The position numbers and the translations under genes are program-made. From positions 84,073 through 148,072 of the forward strand of contig NZ_LKBT01000006.1 of assembly GCF_002699985.1 (NCBI RefSeq): DNA of 64,000 nucleotides, in the 5' to 3' direction. Position 1 is the stretch's first letter. Each line of letters starts with the position of its first letter. Below the pieces are notes generated by a model that had not been told where the DNA came from, searched no databases, and worked only from the letters and a program-made list of their open reading frames with translations. Positions 26,773-35,902 of this stretch are shown piece by piece. The stretch comes from Pseudomonas sp. ICMP 561. GTDB lineage: Bacteria; Pseudomonadota; Gammaproteobacteria; Pseudomonadales; Pseudomonadaceae.

Positions 26773-27582
26773 ATGGCCACCGAAACCAAACGCGACTGGC
26801 TGGTGCGTGCGCCGCAGTCGCGCAAGATGGAACGAATCGAAGCTTACTTCAGCGGGCACGGCTACACACCGCATCGTCACGACACTTACGCTATCGGGCG
26901 CACCCTGGCCGGGGTGCAGAGTTTTCATTACCGCAACGATTACCGTCACAGCCTTGCAGGCGGCACCATGGTTTTGCACCCGGACGAAGTCCATGACGGG
27001 CAAGCAGGGACCGATGCGGGCTTTCATTACCGGATGTTCTACATCGAGCCTTCGCTGATTCAGCAGGTGCTGGGCGGTAAGTCGTTGCCTTTTGTGGCGG
27101 GTGGTCTCTCCAGTGATCCGCGCCTGTTTGCCGCGACCAGTGCGTTGCTGCAAAACATGGAAAATGCCCTCGACCCGCTTGAAGAAGAGGACGCCATTTA
27201 CGATCTGGCCCAGGCGCTGGACGCTGCTGCCGGGAATAAACGCGGGCGGCGAGCGCTGGATTACACGGCAGCCGAACGGGCGCGAATGTACATTCATGAC
27301 GCGCTGGATCAGGTGATCACTCTGGACGATCTTGTGGAGGCCAGCGGTCGTGACCGCTGGAGTTTGTCCCGGGATTTTCGCGCGCTGTATGGCACCAGTC
27401 CCTATCGCTACATCACTCAGCGTCGTCTGGCAGAAGTGCGTCGTTTGCTGCTCGCGGGCCAGCCGCTCAGCGAGGCCGCGCTGGCGTGTGGGTTCTTCGA
27501 TCAAAGCCACATGACGCGCCAGTACAGTCAGGCATTTGGCATCTCCCCCGCACGCTGGCTGAAGATGCTCGGCCGACACTGA
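26773..27582 (+). CDS. AraC-family regulator with AraC_binding cupin domain
   Basis: 269 aa from the ATG at 26773; in-frame codons extend to 26722 but the domain starts only after MERIEAYFSGHGYTPHRHDTY. N-terminal cupin (HRHDTYAIG, LHPDEVHDGQ), C-terminal HTH pair (ITLDDLVEASGRDRWSLSRDF; LSEAALACGFFDQSHMTRQY). Probably controls the catabolic genes downstream. Confidence 0.85.
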   Translation: MATETKRDWLVRAPQSRKMERIEAYFSGHGYTPHRHDTYAIGRTLAGVQSFHYRNDYRHSLAGGTMVLHPDEVHDGQAGTDAGFHYRMFYIEPSLIQQVLGGKSLPFVAGGLSSDPRLFAATSALLQNMENALDPLEEEDAIYDLAQALDAAAGNKRGRRALDYTAAERARMYIHDALDQVITLDDLVEASGRDRWSLSRDFRALYGTSPYRYITQRRLAEVRRLLLAGQPLSEAALACGFFDQSHMTRQYSQAFGISPARWLKMLGRH

Positions 27583-27672
27583 CAAGGCCATCCAAAGCTG
27601 CACGATCATGCAATACGGTTTATTTGTAGCTCGCTAAGGTTGGTGCATCTGAATCAACCGAGAGCACTGACC

Positions 27673-28059
27673 ATGACCAGCACCTGTTCTGCCCCGCCCT
27701 ACTCCGCAGTTAACTTCGCCGCCAAATATGCGCTGTTCACTGAACAATGGACGCCGAAAGTTGTGGCGGAAATGAACGACTATCAGTTCAAAGTGGTGAA
27801 GATTCAGGGCGACTTCATCTGGCACTCTCACGCGGATACCGACGAGACTTTCATCATTCTGGAAGGCGAATTGCGCATTGATTTTCGCGATGGTTTTGTC
27901 ACGGTTGCTGCCGGCGAAATGTATGTCGTCGGCAAGGGCATCGAGCATAAACCCTACGCCGAGCGGGAAGTGAAACTGCTGCTGATCGAGCCGCGCGGAG
28001 TGCTGAATACCGGACATGAGGAGAGCGGCCGGACGGCGGTTAATGATGTGTGGATTTGA
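27673..28059 (+). CDS. Cupin-domain protein
   Basis: 128 aa from the ATG at 27673. A single cupin: FIWHSHADTDETFIILEGEL (motif 1, HxHxxxxE type) and GKGIEHKPYAEREVKLLLIE (motif 2), the layout of metal-binding small cupins. Its place between an AraC regulator and a class III aminotransferase suggests a catabolic accessory role; substrate unknown. Confidence 0.8.
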   Translation: MTSTCSAPPYSAVNFAAKYALFTEQWTPKVVAEMNDYQFKVVKIQGDFIWHSHADTDETFIILEGELRIDFRDGFVTVAAGEMYVVGKGIEHKPYAEREVKLLLIEPRGVLNTGHEESGRTAVNDVWI

Positions 28060-28100
28060 TTTAAGTCGCTGACGAAACGTCTTAACGCAGAAATGCAAAA

Positions 28101-28190
28101 CCTGTAGGAGCGCGCTTGCATCACGACGGCGTGGTGTCAGGGACACCGGGGCAGCGCATACAAAAATGCGCTGCATGCCGGTGCTTTCAA
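28101..28190. repeat. REP half-site and small hairpin
   Basis: CCTGTAGGAGCGCGCTTGC is followed by CAGCGCAT...ATGCGCTG, an unpaired REP relic and an unrelated hairpin. Confidence 0.5.
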
Positions 28191-28291
28191 CGTCCCGAAT
28201 TATTGGAATGACGCCGCGAGTTTATTTCGCTTGTGGGTGATTGGCCTTACTCGCTTATATAGGGGCAATCTCTCTCGGCAGAAAACTGGTC

Positions 28292-29542
28292 ATGAGTCGC
28301 GAAAACATCAGCCAATCCATTTCTCATGTTCATCCGCTGACGCTGTCCCACGGCAGAAACGCCGAAGTGTGGGATACCGACAACAAGCGCTACATCGACT
28401 TTGTTGGCGGCATTGGCGTGCTTAATCTGGGGCATACCAATCCGCACGTTGTAGCGGCCATTCAGGATCAGGCCACGAAACTCACGCATTACTGCTTCAA
28501 CGCGGTGCCTCACGAACCCTATGTCAGGTTCATGGACAAACTGGAGCAGTTCGTCCCGGTGTCTTATCCACTCAGCGGCATGCTCACCAATAGCGGCGCA
28601 GAAGCGGCAGAAAATGCGCTGAAAATCGTGCGCGGGGCCACGGGCAAAACCGCGGTCATTGCGTTTGACGGCGGTTTCCATGGCCGCACCCTGGCGACGT
28701 TGAACCTCAATGGCAAGGTCGCTCCGTACAAGCAAAAAGTCGGCGTGTTGCCGGGCCCGGTGTTTCACATTCCGTACCCGAGCAAAGACAACGGCGTGAC
28801 CACCGAGCAAGCGCTAAAAGCCATGGACCGCTTGTTCAGCGTCGAGATCGATGTGAACGACGTCGCCTGTTTTATCTTTGAAGCGGTTCAGGGTGAAGGC
28901 GGTTTTCTGGCCATGGAGCCTGACTTCGCCCAGGCACTGCGCAGGTTCTGCGATGAAAAAGGCATTCTGCTGATTGCCGATGAAATCCAGTCAGGCTTCG
29001 GGCGTACCGGGCAGCGTTTTGCCTTCACCCGGCTTGACATCGAACCCGATCTGATTTTGCTGGGCAAGAGCATCGCAGGCGGCATCCCGATGGGCGCAGT
29101 GGTGGGTCGCAGAGCATTGATGGGCTCGCTGCCCAAAGGCGGCCTTGGCGGTACGTACTCCGGCAACCCGATTGCGTGTGCAGCGGGGATCGCCAGCCTC
29201 GAGCAGTTAAACGACGCGAATCTTTCGGCTTGGGGCGAGATGCAGGAAAGCATGATCGTCAGCCATTACGAATCCTGGCAGGCCAACAAACTGTCGCCTT
29301 ATCTGGGACGTTTGACGGGCGTGGGGGCCATGCGCGGTATTGAGCTGATCACCGCCGATGGGGCACCCGGTACCCAGCAACTGGCGCAACTGCTGGAAAC
29401 GGCTCGTAAAGAAGGTTTGTTGCTGATGCCGAGTGGCAAGTCGAGACACATCATCCGCTTGCTGGCGCCATTGACGATCGAGCCAGAGGTGTTGCGCGAG
29501 GGGCTGGATATTTTTGAGCGGTGTCTGGTTGGGTTGAAGTAA
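28292..29542 (+). CDS. Class III aminotransferase (GabT-like, probable 2-aminoadipate aminotransferase)
   Basis: 416 aa from the ATG at 28292. Fold-type I PLP enzyme: TNSGAEAAENALKIVRG, the FDGGFHGRTLA loop, DEIQSGFGRTG, and the PLP lysine in LLGKSIAGGIPMGAVVG. It is closest to 4-aminobutyrate aminotransferases. The next gene is HglS, which acts on 2-oxoadipate, and the L-pipecolate oxidase lies nearby, so 2-aminoadipate to 2-oxoadipate (the AmaC step of D-lysine breakdown) is the likely reaction; GABA or 5-aminovalerate are alternatives. Confidence 0.85.
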   Translation: MSRENISQSISHVHPLTLSHGRNAEVWDTDNKRYIDFVGGIGVLNLGHTNPHVVAAIQDQATKLTHYCFNAVPHEPYVRFMDKLEQFVPVSYPLSGMLTNSGAEAAENALKIVRGATGKTAVIAFDGGFHGRTLATLNLNGKVAPYKQKVGVLPGPVFHIPYPSKDNGVTTEQALKAMDRLFSVEIDVNDVACFIFEAVQGEGGFLAMEPDFAQALRRFCDEKGILLIADEIQSGFGRTGQRFAFTRLDIEPDLILLGKSIAGGIPMGAVVGRRALMGSLPKGGLGGTYSGNPIACAAGIASLEQLNDANLSAWGEMQESMIVSHYESWQANKLSPYLGRLTGVGAMRGIELITADGAPGTQQLAQLLETARKEGLLLMPSGKSRHIIRLLAPLTIEPEVLREGLDIFERCLVGLK

Positions 29543-29570
29543 CCATCAATTTCTACAGACTGCATGAGTA

Positions 29571-29663
29571 CCTGTGGGAGCGAGGCTTGCCCGCGATTCA
29601 GGCAACCCGGTGCATCAGGTAAACCGAGGTGTCTGAATCGCGAGCAAGCTCAGCTCCCACATA
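29571..29663. repeat. REP pair, GTGGGAGCGAGGCTTGC class
   Basis: CCTGTGGGAGCGAGGCTTGC facing GAGCAAGCTCAGCTCCCAC; imperfect long hairpin between the aminotransferase and hglS. Confidence 0.7.
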
Positions 29664-29721
29664 GGATGACGTTGATAAACGCGAGCGACGCCCTAGTGCG
29701 AATAACAGGAGATTCCCCGCA

Positions 29722-31122
29722 ATGACAGCTTCAAGCTTCGCAAACCGTGACGAGATCCGTGCCAGTTTTTCTCGAGCCATGTCGGACATGTACAAGACCG
29801 AGGTGCCACTCTACGGCACGCTGATGGAACTGGTCGCGGAAACCAATGACGGCGTTCTGGCGAGCAATTCGCAAGTTGCGCAAAGCTTGAAGCTGACCGG
29901 TGAAATCCAGCGGCTGGACATGGAGCGCCATGGCGCGATCCGTGTCGGTACCGCCACTGAGCTGGCGACCCTGAGCCGTCTGTTCGCGGTCATGGGCATG
30001 GAGCCGGTGGGCTATTACGACCTGACACCTGCGGGCGTGCCGGTGCACTCAACCGCCTTTCGTGCCGTACATGAACACGCTCTGCAAGTCAGTCCGTTTC
30101 GGGTGTTCACATCGTTGCTGCGTCTGGAGCTGATCGCCAATCCCGAGCTGCGCGACTTCGCCAGCCAGGTGCTAAGCAAACGCCAGATCTTCACCCCGCG
30201 TGCGCTGGAGTTGATTGAAAAGTCTGAACTGGACGGCGGCCTGACTGAAGCCGATGCACAAGACTTCGTCGAGCAAGCACTGGAAACTTTTCGCTGGCAC
30301 AGCACCGCCACGGTGAGCCTGGATCAGTACAAACAACTGAACGCCCAACACCGTCTGATCGCGGACGTGGTGGCGTTTCATGGCCCGCACATCAATCACC
30401 TGACCCCGCGTACGCTGGACATCGACACGGTGCAGGACGGCATGCCCAAAAAAGGCATCACGCCTAAAGCCGTGGTCGAAGGACCGCCGCGCCGCAACTG
30501 CCCGATCCTGTTGCGCCAGACCAGTTTCAAAGCGCTGGAAGAGCCCATCACGTTTATCGGCCAGTCCGCGAATGAAGCAGGCAGCCACTCGGCGCGCTTC
30601 GGTGAAATCGAACAACGTGGCGCAGCCCTGACGCCCAAAGGTCGCGAGCTTTACGACCAGTTGCTGAATGAAGCCCGAGACGCGCTGGGTGAATTCCCCA
30701 ACGAGGGCAATGCCGTGCGTTACGCCGAACTGCTGGGAACCGCGTTCAAGGCGTTCCCGGACAGCCACGAAGAAATGCGTGATCAGGACCTGGCGTACTT
30801 CCGCTACTTCGCCACTGAACAAGGCATCGCAGCGGGTGCAAGTATTCAGCAAGGATCAAGCCTTGAGCAGTTGATCAGCGCGGGCTACGTGCACTTCGAA
30901 CCACTGGTTTACGAAGACTTTTTGCCGGTCAGTGCGGCGGGGATTTTCCAGTCCAACCTGGGCGATGACGCGCAGTCTCATTACGGCACCAGCTCCAATC
31001 AGCAGGATTTCGAGCAGGCACTGGGCCGTAGCACCATCAACGAGCTCAAGCTCTATGCCGATACACAGCGCCGATCGCTACAGGAGTGCTCGCAAGCGCT
31101 GGGCATCGCACCGTTTGCCTGA
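29722..31122 (+). CDS. hglS: 2-oxoadipate dioxygenase/decarboxylase HglS (DUF1338)
   Basis: 466 aa, AGGAGA before the ATG. Converts 2-oxoadipate to D-2-hydroxyglutarate using Fe(II) and oxygen, in D-lysine catabolism (shown for the P. putida enzyme). H70 and R74 (MERHGAIRVG) and H226 (GPHINHLTP) fall at the positions I recall for metal and substrate binding there; the acidic ligand is E295 in ARFGEIEQ. Full length. Pairs logically with the aminotransferase upstream, which would make its substrate. Confidence 0.9.
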   Translation: MTASSFANRDEIRASFSRAMSDMYKTEVPLYGTLMELVAETNDGVLASNSQVAQSLKLTGEIQRLDMERHGAIRVGTATELATLSRLFAVMGMEPVGYYDLTPAGVPVHSTAFRAVHEHALQVSPFRVFTSLLRLELIANPELRDFASQVLSKRQIFTPRALELIEKSELDGGLTEADAQDFVEQALETFRWHSTATVSLDQYKQLNAQHRLIADVVAFHGPHINHLTPRTLDIDTVQDGMPKKGITPKAVVEGPPRRNCPILLRQTSFKALEEPITFIGQSANEAGSHSARFGEIEQRGAALTPKGRELYDQLLNEARDALGEFPNEGNAVRYAELLGTAFKAFPDSHEEMRDQDLAYFRYFATEQGIAAGASIQQGSSLEQLISAGYVHFEPLVYEDFLPVSAAGIFQSNLGDDAQSHYGTSSNQQDFEQALGRSTINELKLYADTQRRSLQECSQALGIAPFA

Positions 31123-31150
31123 TCCGGGAGTCACGCAGCAAACATGAACC

Positions 31151-31256
31151 CTGTAGGAGTGAGCTTGCTCGCGATTCAATTTTTGTTTCGATAAATTGTT
31201 GCCTGACGTCACGCAATCGCGAGCAATGTGGATCGCCACCCCGGTCACTCCTACAG
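31151..31256. repeat. REP pair, GTAGGAGTGAGCTTGCTCGC class
   Basis: CTGTAGGAGTGAGCTTGCTC facing an imperfect partner ending GTCACTCCTACAG. The right arm has an insertion (AATGTGGATCGCC). Confidence 0.65.
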
Positions 31257-31284
31257 TAAAAAGTATTCCAGATCAGTTGTTTGA

Positions 31285-31373
31285 TGAGAACTCACCGAGG
31301 TTACGAGGCCAGCGATGGCGGAGTGTCAGACAAACCGCCATCGCAGCCTCGCGGTGCTCGTCAGCTCCTACGG
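31285..31373. repeat. Imperfect repeat, CACCGAGGTTACGAGGCCAGCGAT class
   Basis: CTCACCGAGGTTACGAGGCC followed by an inverted GCAGCCTCGCGGTGCTCGTC arm. A second copy lies at 63700, so this is a distinct repeat family. Confidence 0.6.
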
Positions 31374-31396
31374 AAATCTTATATAGCCTGGACTGA

Positions 31397-31603
31397 TCAA
31401 CCCCGCCGACGCTGCCACTCATCAGCGACATCGCCCATGGTCTTGGGAATGTCGTTGCGTATCCAGGCCATGAAATCCCGATCGAATTTGAATTTTTCAC
31501 CGCACTGCTCAAGCATAAAACGCCGAACGTTCTGGGTGTTTTTGTAGGTCTTGTCCACAGGGGTAGCGCGGGTGATGGCGTTGCTGTGCCAGTCGGTGGG
31601 CAT
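31397..31603 (-). CDS. DUF6434-like small protein
   Basis: 68 aa from the ATG at 31603 (AAGGA upstream; earlier in-frame codons are REP sequence). DWHSNAITRATPVDKTYKN, TQNVRRFMLEQCGEKFKFDR and KTMGDVADEWQRRRG match the short domain I know as DUF6434, which may bind nucleic acid. Function unknown. Confidence 0.65.
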   Translation of the reverse strand: MPTDWHSNAITRATPVDKTYKNTQNVRRFMLEQCGEKFKFDRDFMAWIRNDIPKTMGDVADEWQRRRG

Positions 31604-31633
31604 GGGAAAAATCCTTGAATTGGAACGTCGACT

Positions 31634-31708
31634 TGTAGGAGCTGCCGAAGGCTGCGAATTGCGGGGTATCAGACACACTGCCTTCGCAGCCTTCGGCAGC
31701 TCCTACAA
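31634..31708. repeat. REP pair, GTAGGAGCTGCCGAAGG class
   Basis: Facing copies, TTGTAGGAGCTGCCGAAGGC and its complement, with a short spacer. It sits just inside the 3' end region between convergent-side genes. Confidence 0.85.
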
Positions 31709-31737
31709 AATGTGGCAGCTTAGACCACTCTAGAGCC

Positions 31738-33024
31738 TTACAGAATCACCCGCAAACACTGCCCCGCGTGATACAGGTTGAAGCCCGCCTCATAAGCCAA
31801 TGCCCGCACGCCTGCGCTTTTCAGCTCTGGAGCTGGGGCAAACGGGATCGGCAACAGGTCCGGATCGTCCTTGATCAAAAAGTCCGCGAATGCCTTGCCC
31901 ATGACGGTGCCCGTGGTGTTGCCTCGTCCGTTGTAACCATTGGCGGCCACCAGTCCCGGTGCAGGTTCGAACAGTTTGACCATGTGATCCGGGGTGAAGT
32001 CGATGCAGCCCGTCCAGTGCATTTCCCATCGGACTTTGCCCAGTTGCGGGAAGTAATGGCTCTGAATGCGATCAGCCCAACTGCTGATGAACCAGTCGGG
32101 CTTGTTGTTCATCTTGCCCATGCTGCCGAGGATCAAGCGACCTTCGTTGTCGCGACGAATACTGCTCAACACCAGGCGCGTATCCCACGAGCCCTGCCCG
32201 TGCTTGAGCACTTCATCCGCAGCACTTGAGGTCAGTGGTTCGGAGGCGACGTTGTAGTAGTAACCCTTGAAGAAATTCTGCTTGATGCCCGCCCACTCGC
32301 CTTCGGTGTAAGCGCCGGTTGAGACCACGACTTTGTCAGCCGAAACCGTACCGCCCGCCGTATTGACCAGCCAGCCAGAACCTTCGCGAGTGACAGCCTG
32401 CACGGGCGAGTTCTGGAAAATCTGGCCGCCGAGCTTGAGCACCGTTTCTGCTAACCCAACGGTGTAGCCCATCGGATTGATGGTGCCTGCGCGGCGGTCC
32501 AACAAGGCGGTGGGGATTTTGTCAGTGCCGCAGTATTCACGGCACTTGGCACCGGTCAGCAGTTCGACGTCAGCACCGCGACGCTTCCACTGATCGTGAC
32601 GGGCCTGGATGTCTTTGGCGCCATTGGCGTTGTGAGCCATGTGCAAGGTGCCGTCGTGACGGGCCTGACAGTCGATGGCGTATTTTTCGATCAGGTCGAA
32701 GACCAGTGCAGGCGCGAGGCCCATGACCGTGTTGAATTTCTCCCCCACGCCGGGGCCGAGCACCGCAGCAGCATCATCGGGCGCAATCCAGCTACCGGCA
32801 TTGACCAGCCCGACATTACGCCCCGAGCCACCCGTGCCGATGCGTGAAGCTTCCAGCAACGCGACGGACTTGCCGCTTTCCAGTAAATGCAGTGCGGCTG
32901 ACAAACCCGTGATACCGCCACCAATCACGCAGACATCGACCTTGAGTGCACCGCTCAGGGGTACCGATTGAATCTGACGAGTCGTGACTTGCTCCCACAA
33001 ACACTTTTCACGCAACTGATCCAT
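31738..33024 (-). CDS. amaA: L-pipecolate oxidase AmaA (FAD-dependent DAO family)
   Basis: 428 aa from the ATG at 33024; residues MDQLREKCLWE match the AmaA N-terminus, so the longer frame to 33072 is not used. FAD-binding VCVIGGGITGLSAALHLLE, then GGSGRNVGLVNAG, and C-terminal GYNGRGNTTGTVMGKAFADF. AmaA oxidises L-pipecolate to piperideine-6-carboxylate, in equilibrium with 2-aminoadipate semialdehyde, in D-lysine catabolism. It faces hglS across a REP region. In P. putida amaA is beside amaB; amaB is not in this window. Confidence 0.85.
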   Translation of the reverse strand: MDQLREKCLWEQVTTRQIQSVPLSGALKVDVCVIGGGITGLSAALHLLESGKSVALLEASRIGTGGSGRNVGLVNAGSWIAPDDAAAVLGPGVGEKFNTVMGLAPALVFDLIEKYAIDCQARHDGTLHMAHNANGAKDIQARHDQWKRRGADVELLTGAKCREYCGTDKIPTALLDRRAGTINPMGYTVGLAETVLKLGGQIFQNSPVQAVTREGSGWLVNTAGGTVSADKVVVSTGAYTEGEWAGIKQNFFKGYYYNVASEPLTSSAADEVLKHGQGSWDTRLVLSSIRRDNEGRLILGSMGKMNNKPDWFISSWADRIQSHYFPQLGKVRWEMHWTGCIDFTPDHMVKLFEPAPGLVAANGYNGRGNTTGTVMGKAFADFLIKDDPDLLPIPFAPAPELKSAGVRALAYEAGFNLYHAGQCLRVIL

Positions 33025-33153
33025 CTCGAACTGATCCCCGCCAGAACTGCACACGAAAATAATCTGCTTCATTCTTGATCCGATGCAAGGGCAATACCAA
33101 ACGACCTTTTATCCGGATATCAGTCGGTTTCGGCATGATCCCGATCCTCTCAC
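33025..33153. other. Upstream region of amaA
   Basis: No gene. An alternative longer start for amaA (33072) lies here, preceded by GGAT. Confidence 0.3.
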
Positions 33154-33246
33154 CGTAGGACCGGCTTTAGCCGGGAGAGCAGTATTCATAACGAATAATA
33201 TGTGGCGCATGTACCGACGTCCTCCCGGCTAAAGCCGGTCCTACGG
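33154..33246. repeat. REP pair, GTAGGACCGGCTTTAGCCGGGAG class
   Basis: CCGTAGGACCGGCTTTAGCC and its complement face each other across about 50 bases. The same class occurs at 42866 and 54579. Confidence 0.85.
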
Positions 33247-33450
33247 CTGAGGTGAGTCAGTGGGAGCACAGCGGCGTTTTTCTCGTATTGAAAACAGGTC
33301 GTTTCGGCCAATGAATACGGGAACATTACGTTCATCGGATAGGTAATTTTTATGTAGCTCATTTGCCATTTTCGGTGCAGGATTTTTCCGACGTTTTCAG
33401 CCGCCGTTGACTCGGCGTTTCGTTCACCCCACTGATGGAGATGCTTACCA

Positions 33451-33648
33451 ATGCTAATCCAAATAGAAGAAGGGACTCACGGCGCCAATTGGGTCGTGAA
33501 GCTGGACAACTACCCCGTCAAATGTCGCAGCAGGGATGAAGCCCGCGAATTTGCTGAAAAAATGAAGTCACGAATCAATGCCCCGCACTCGTTGCCCGGC
33601 AGGTTCAGCTCTACATCGGTCAACCAGACGGCGGCGCATGTCGGTTGA
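33451..33648 (+). CDS. Small protein of unknown function
   Basis: 65 aa. WVVKLDNYPVKCRSRDEAREFAEKMK resembles the strand-helix of DUF2188-like small proteins. It ends just before a strong intrinsic terminator, which supports it being a real single-gene unit. Confidence 0.55.
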   Translation: MLIQIEEGTHGANWVVKLDNYPVKCRSRDEAREFAEKMKSRINAPHSLPGRFSSTSVNQTAAHVG

Positions 33649-33674
33649 GATCAGGTTTGAAGAACAGGAATAAA

Positions 33675-33700
33675 AAAGCCCGGCTTACTCGCCGGGCTTT
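33675..33700 (+). terminator. Intrinsic terminator
   Basis: AAAGCCCGGC / GCCGGGCTTT, ten-pair stem around TTACTC, 26 bases after the stop of the 65-aa gene. The stem ends in TTT on both strands, so it may work both ways. Confidence 0.85.
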
Positions 33701-33778
33701 CCATTTCTACGACATCCTTTTCACATGATTTTCACGGCGGCGCTTTTAACCTAGCGTCACTCCTGTTGAATCTCCTGG

Positions 33779-33803
33779 CCCGCCTCGTAGCGGGTCTTTT
33801 TTT
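33779..33803 (+). terminator. Intrinsic terminator with no gene in front
   Basis: CCCGC-CTCGTA-GCGGG followed by TCTTTTTTT. The previous terminator is only 79 bases upstream, and no ORF lies between them. Confidence 0.7.
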
Positions 33804-33825
33804 GTCTGGCGTTTGAGCAATGGAC

Positions 33826-33899
33826 CTGTAAGAGCTGCCGAAGGCTGCGATAGCGGCGTGTCAGGATAAGCGCTTCGCAGCCTTCGGCAGCTCCTACAG
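33826..33899. repeat. REP pair, GTAGGAGCTGCCGAAGG class
   Basis: CCTGTAAGAGCTGCCGAAGG (one changed base) facing its intact partner ending CTCCTACAG. Confidence 0.8.
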
Positions 33900-33927
33900 A
33901 AAATCCATTTCATCCGGCTCTGACAGC

Positions 33928-34122
33928 CTACTGCGCAGTGCTCACAGCCTCATTGCTGGCGACGGTTTTGCTGTTGACCAACGCCGCCTCGCCCAGCACT
34001 GCAAGCCGGTCCGATCGACTGCCATCCATGACTTCGCTGCTCCAATGCCCCGTCATCGCTGCCATCCAGGCGAACAAGAACAGCGCCACACCCTGCAGGG
34101 CCCATCTCGCGATCATCGGCAT
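33928..34122 (-). CDS. Small membrane protein
   Basis: 64 aa from the ATG at 34122 (GGGAG upstream). One membrane helix, ALQGVALFLFAWMAAMTG, then a short polar tail. No family recognised. Confidence 0.5.
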   Translation of the reverse strand: MPMIARWALQGVALFLFAWMAAMTGHWSSEVMDGSRSDRLAVLGEAALVNSKTVASNEAVSTAQ

Positions 34123-34279
34123 AGCACTTCTCCCTTTCCAGAATTCAATGCGCTGATGTAAACAGCTAAGCATTGCAAAAGGGTTTCACTGCTGACGAAG
34201 ATGAAAGTATTTGTAAGAAGAAATTTCAAGAATCGGCTGTGGTCAGTAGTTCACAGATTCTACGAAAGGCCGCACCGTT

Positions 34280-34660
34280 ATGAAGTTTTCCCAATTTGCC
34301 CAAGGGCTGTCCAAGTGGGCAGGCAGCGCACGAACGTTCATGGCTGCGATTGCCCTGATTTGCCTGTGGGCAATCACCGGTCCCTGGTTTCACTACAACG
34401 ATACCTGGCAGCTGATCATCAATACGTCCACGACCATCATCACCTTTCTGATGGTGTTCCTGATTCAGAACACTCAGAACCGCGACAACGATGTACTGCA
34501 TATCAAGATCGACGAGCTGCTGCGCGTCACCAAGGACGCGCAAAACGCCTTGCTGAGCCTGGACAAGCTGGATCACAAAGAACTTCGTGCACTGCGCAAG
34601 GAATACAAAGCGATTGGTGATATCGAGGCTCTCGGCTCCCCGGCCAAAAGCGAGCCTTGA
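34280..34660 (+). CDS. Low-affinity iron permease family protein
   Basis: 126 aa. Two membrane helices (FMAAIALICLWAITGPW; WQLIINTSTTIITFLMVFLI) joined by HYNDT, then IQNTQNRDNDVLHIKIDELLR, the hallmark of the low-affinity Fe/Cu permease family. The bacterial members are small; transport activity is not proven for them. Confidence 0.85.
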   Translation: MKFSQFAQGLSKWAGSARTFMAAIALICLWAITGPWFHYNDTWQLIINTSTTIITFLMVFLIQNTQNRDNDVLHIKIDELLRVTKDAQNALLSLDKLDHKELRALRKEYKAIGDIEALGSPAKSEP

Positions 34661-34777
34661 TGCAACGGCCCGGCGGTCAGCGCCGGGGAACTCTACAACC
34701 GCCCCTCCGTTCATAAAACAGGTAGTCGACGTATAAAAACCTAGTAGCGAGCCATTGGCCTACACAGGGAGTCGTCC

Positions 34778-35902
34778 ATGAGCGGACCCGGATCTAGCAC
34801 TGAAAAAGCTGCCGTAGTTCTTCTGCCTACCCACAAAAAACTGGCCACACACGAAGTCGTAGTGCATCAGAAACTGGCCGAGAAAATCGCGACTTTGTTG
34901 GGTTGTGAATTTCTCGGGCTTTACGACAACGCCATCCACAAGGGCATGAATCTTTACTTCATCCCGTCTGACACCTTGATTGGCAAACAACAGAACAGCG
35001 ACCTGAACATTCAGTCTTTCGACGACCTGTTCGGTGGTTTGATCGCCGAGCCCTTTATGGCCACCAAGGCCATCTCCCATCCCCTGCTGGATGATGCAAC
35101 GGCGCAGCCTCCCGGCTGGTCACGGGAAATCCACGAGGATGCGGCTGATTCCGTGCTCGCAGGTTTTACCGTTTTCAACGAAGCCGACGCATTGCGTGCC
35201 GGTGAGCGAGTATTGGCCAACGGACCGGCGCGGATCAAACCCGTGCTGGCGACGGCTGGACGGGGGCAGATCGTGGTCACTGATCAGGGCCAACTCCAGG
35301 GCGCGATTGCCGAGCAAGCCATGGAAGAAGTCTCGACCTGGGGTCTGGTGATCGAAGAAGACCTCACTGACGTTATCACCCTGAGTGTTGGCCTGGTGCA
35401 GGTTGCCGGGATCACCGCCAGTTATCACGGCACCCAATGCCTCACTGAGGACAACAAGGGTGAAACGGTTTATGGCGGCTCCACGCTGTGGATTGTGCGC
35501 GGCGGTTATGAAGCGCTGCTTGCGCTTGAGCTGGATGAGCCCGTTCGGCGCGCCGTGACTCAGGCCATGCACTACGAGAACGCCGCGCTCAAACATTTCC
35601 CCGACTTCATCGCCTCAAGGCGCAACTACGACATTGCTCAAGGCACCAACGCCAAAGGCGAACGCTGCTCCGGCGTACTGGAACAATCCTGGCGCATCGG
35701 TGGTGCAAGCCCTGCTGAGGTCGAAGCTTTACTGGCTTTTGCGGCCGATCCAGCCCTGCAACGTATCTGTGCCTCGACTCACGAAATATACGGCGAAACC
35801 ACAATCCCGGCCGACGCCAGCGTTCTTTACGAAGGCGATGATCCTGAAGTTGGTTTCATCAGCAAATTCACAAAGGTCAGACCTTATGAGTGTAAGCAGT
35901 GA
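34778..35902 (+). CDS. DUF3182 protein
   Basis: 374 aa. Matches the DUF3182 family of Pseudomonas and Burkholderia, with an ATP-grasp-like feel: GPARIKPVLATAGRGQIVV, EEDLTDVITLSVGLVQVAG and ARRNYD-type C-terminal segment. The reaction is unknown. The alpha/beta hydrolase gene starts inside its last 17 bases, so the two are coupled and probably act together. Confidence 0.8.
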   Translation: MSGPGSSTEKAAVVLLPTHKKLATHEVVVHQKLAEKIATLLGCEFLGLYDNAIHKGMNLYFIPSDTLIGKQQNSDLNIQSFDDLFGGLIAEPFMATKAISHPLLDDATAQPPGWSREIHEDAADSVLAGFTVFNEADALRAGERVLANGPARIKPVLATAGRGQIVVTDQGQLQGAIAEQAMEEVSTWGLVIEEDLTDVITLSVGLVQVAGITASYHGTQCLTEDNKGETVYGGSTLWIVRGGYEALLALELDEPVRRAVTQAMHYENAALKHFPDFIASRRNYDIAQGTNAKGERCSGVLEQSWRIGGASPAEVEALLAFAADPALQRICASTHEIYGETTIPADASVLYEGDDPEVGFISKFTKVRPYECKQ

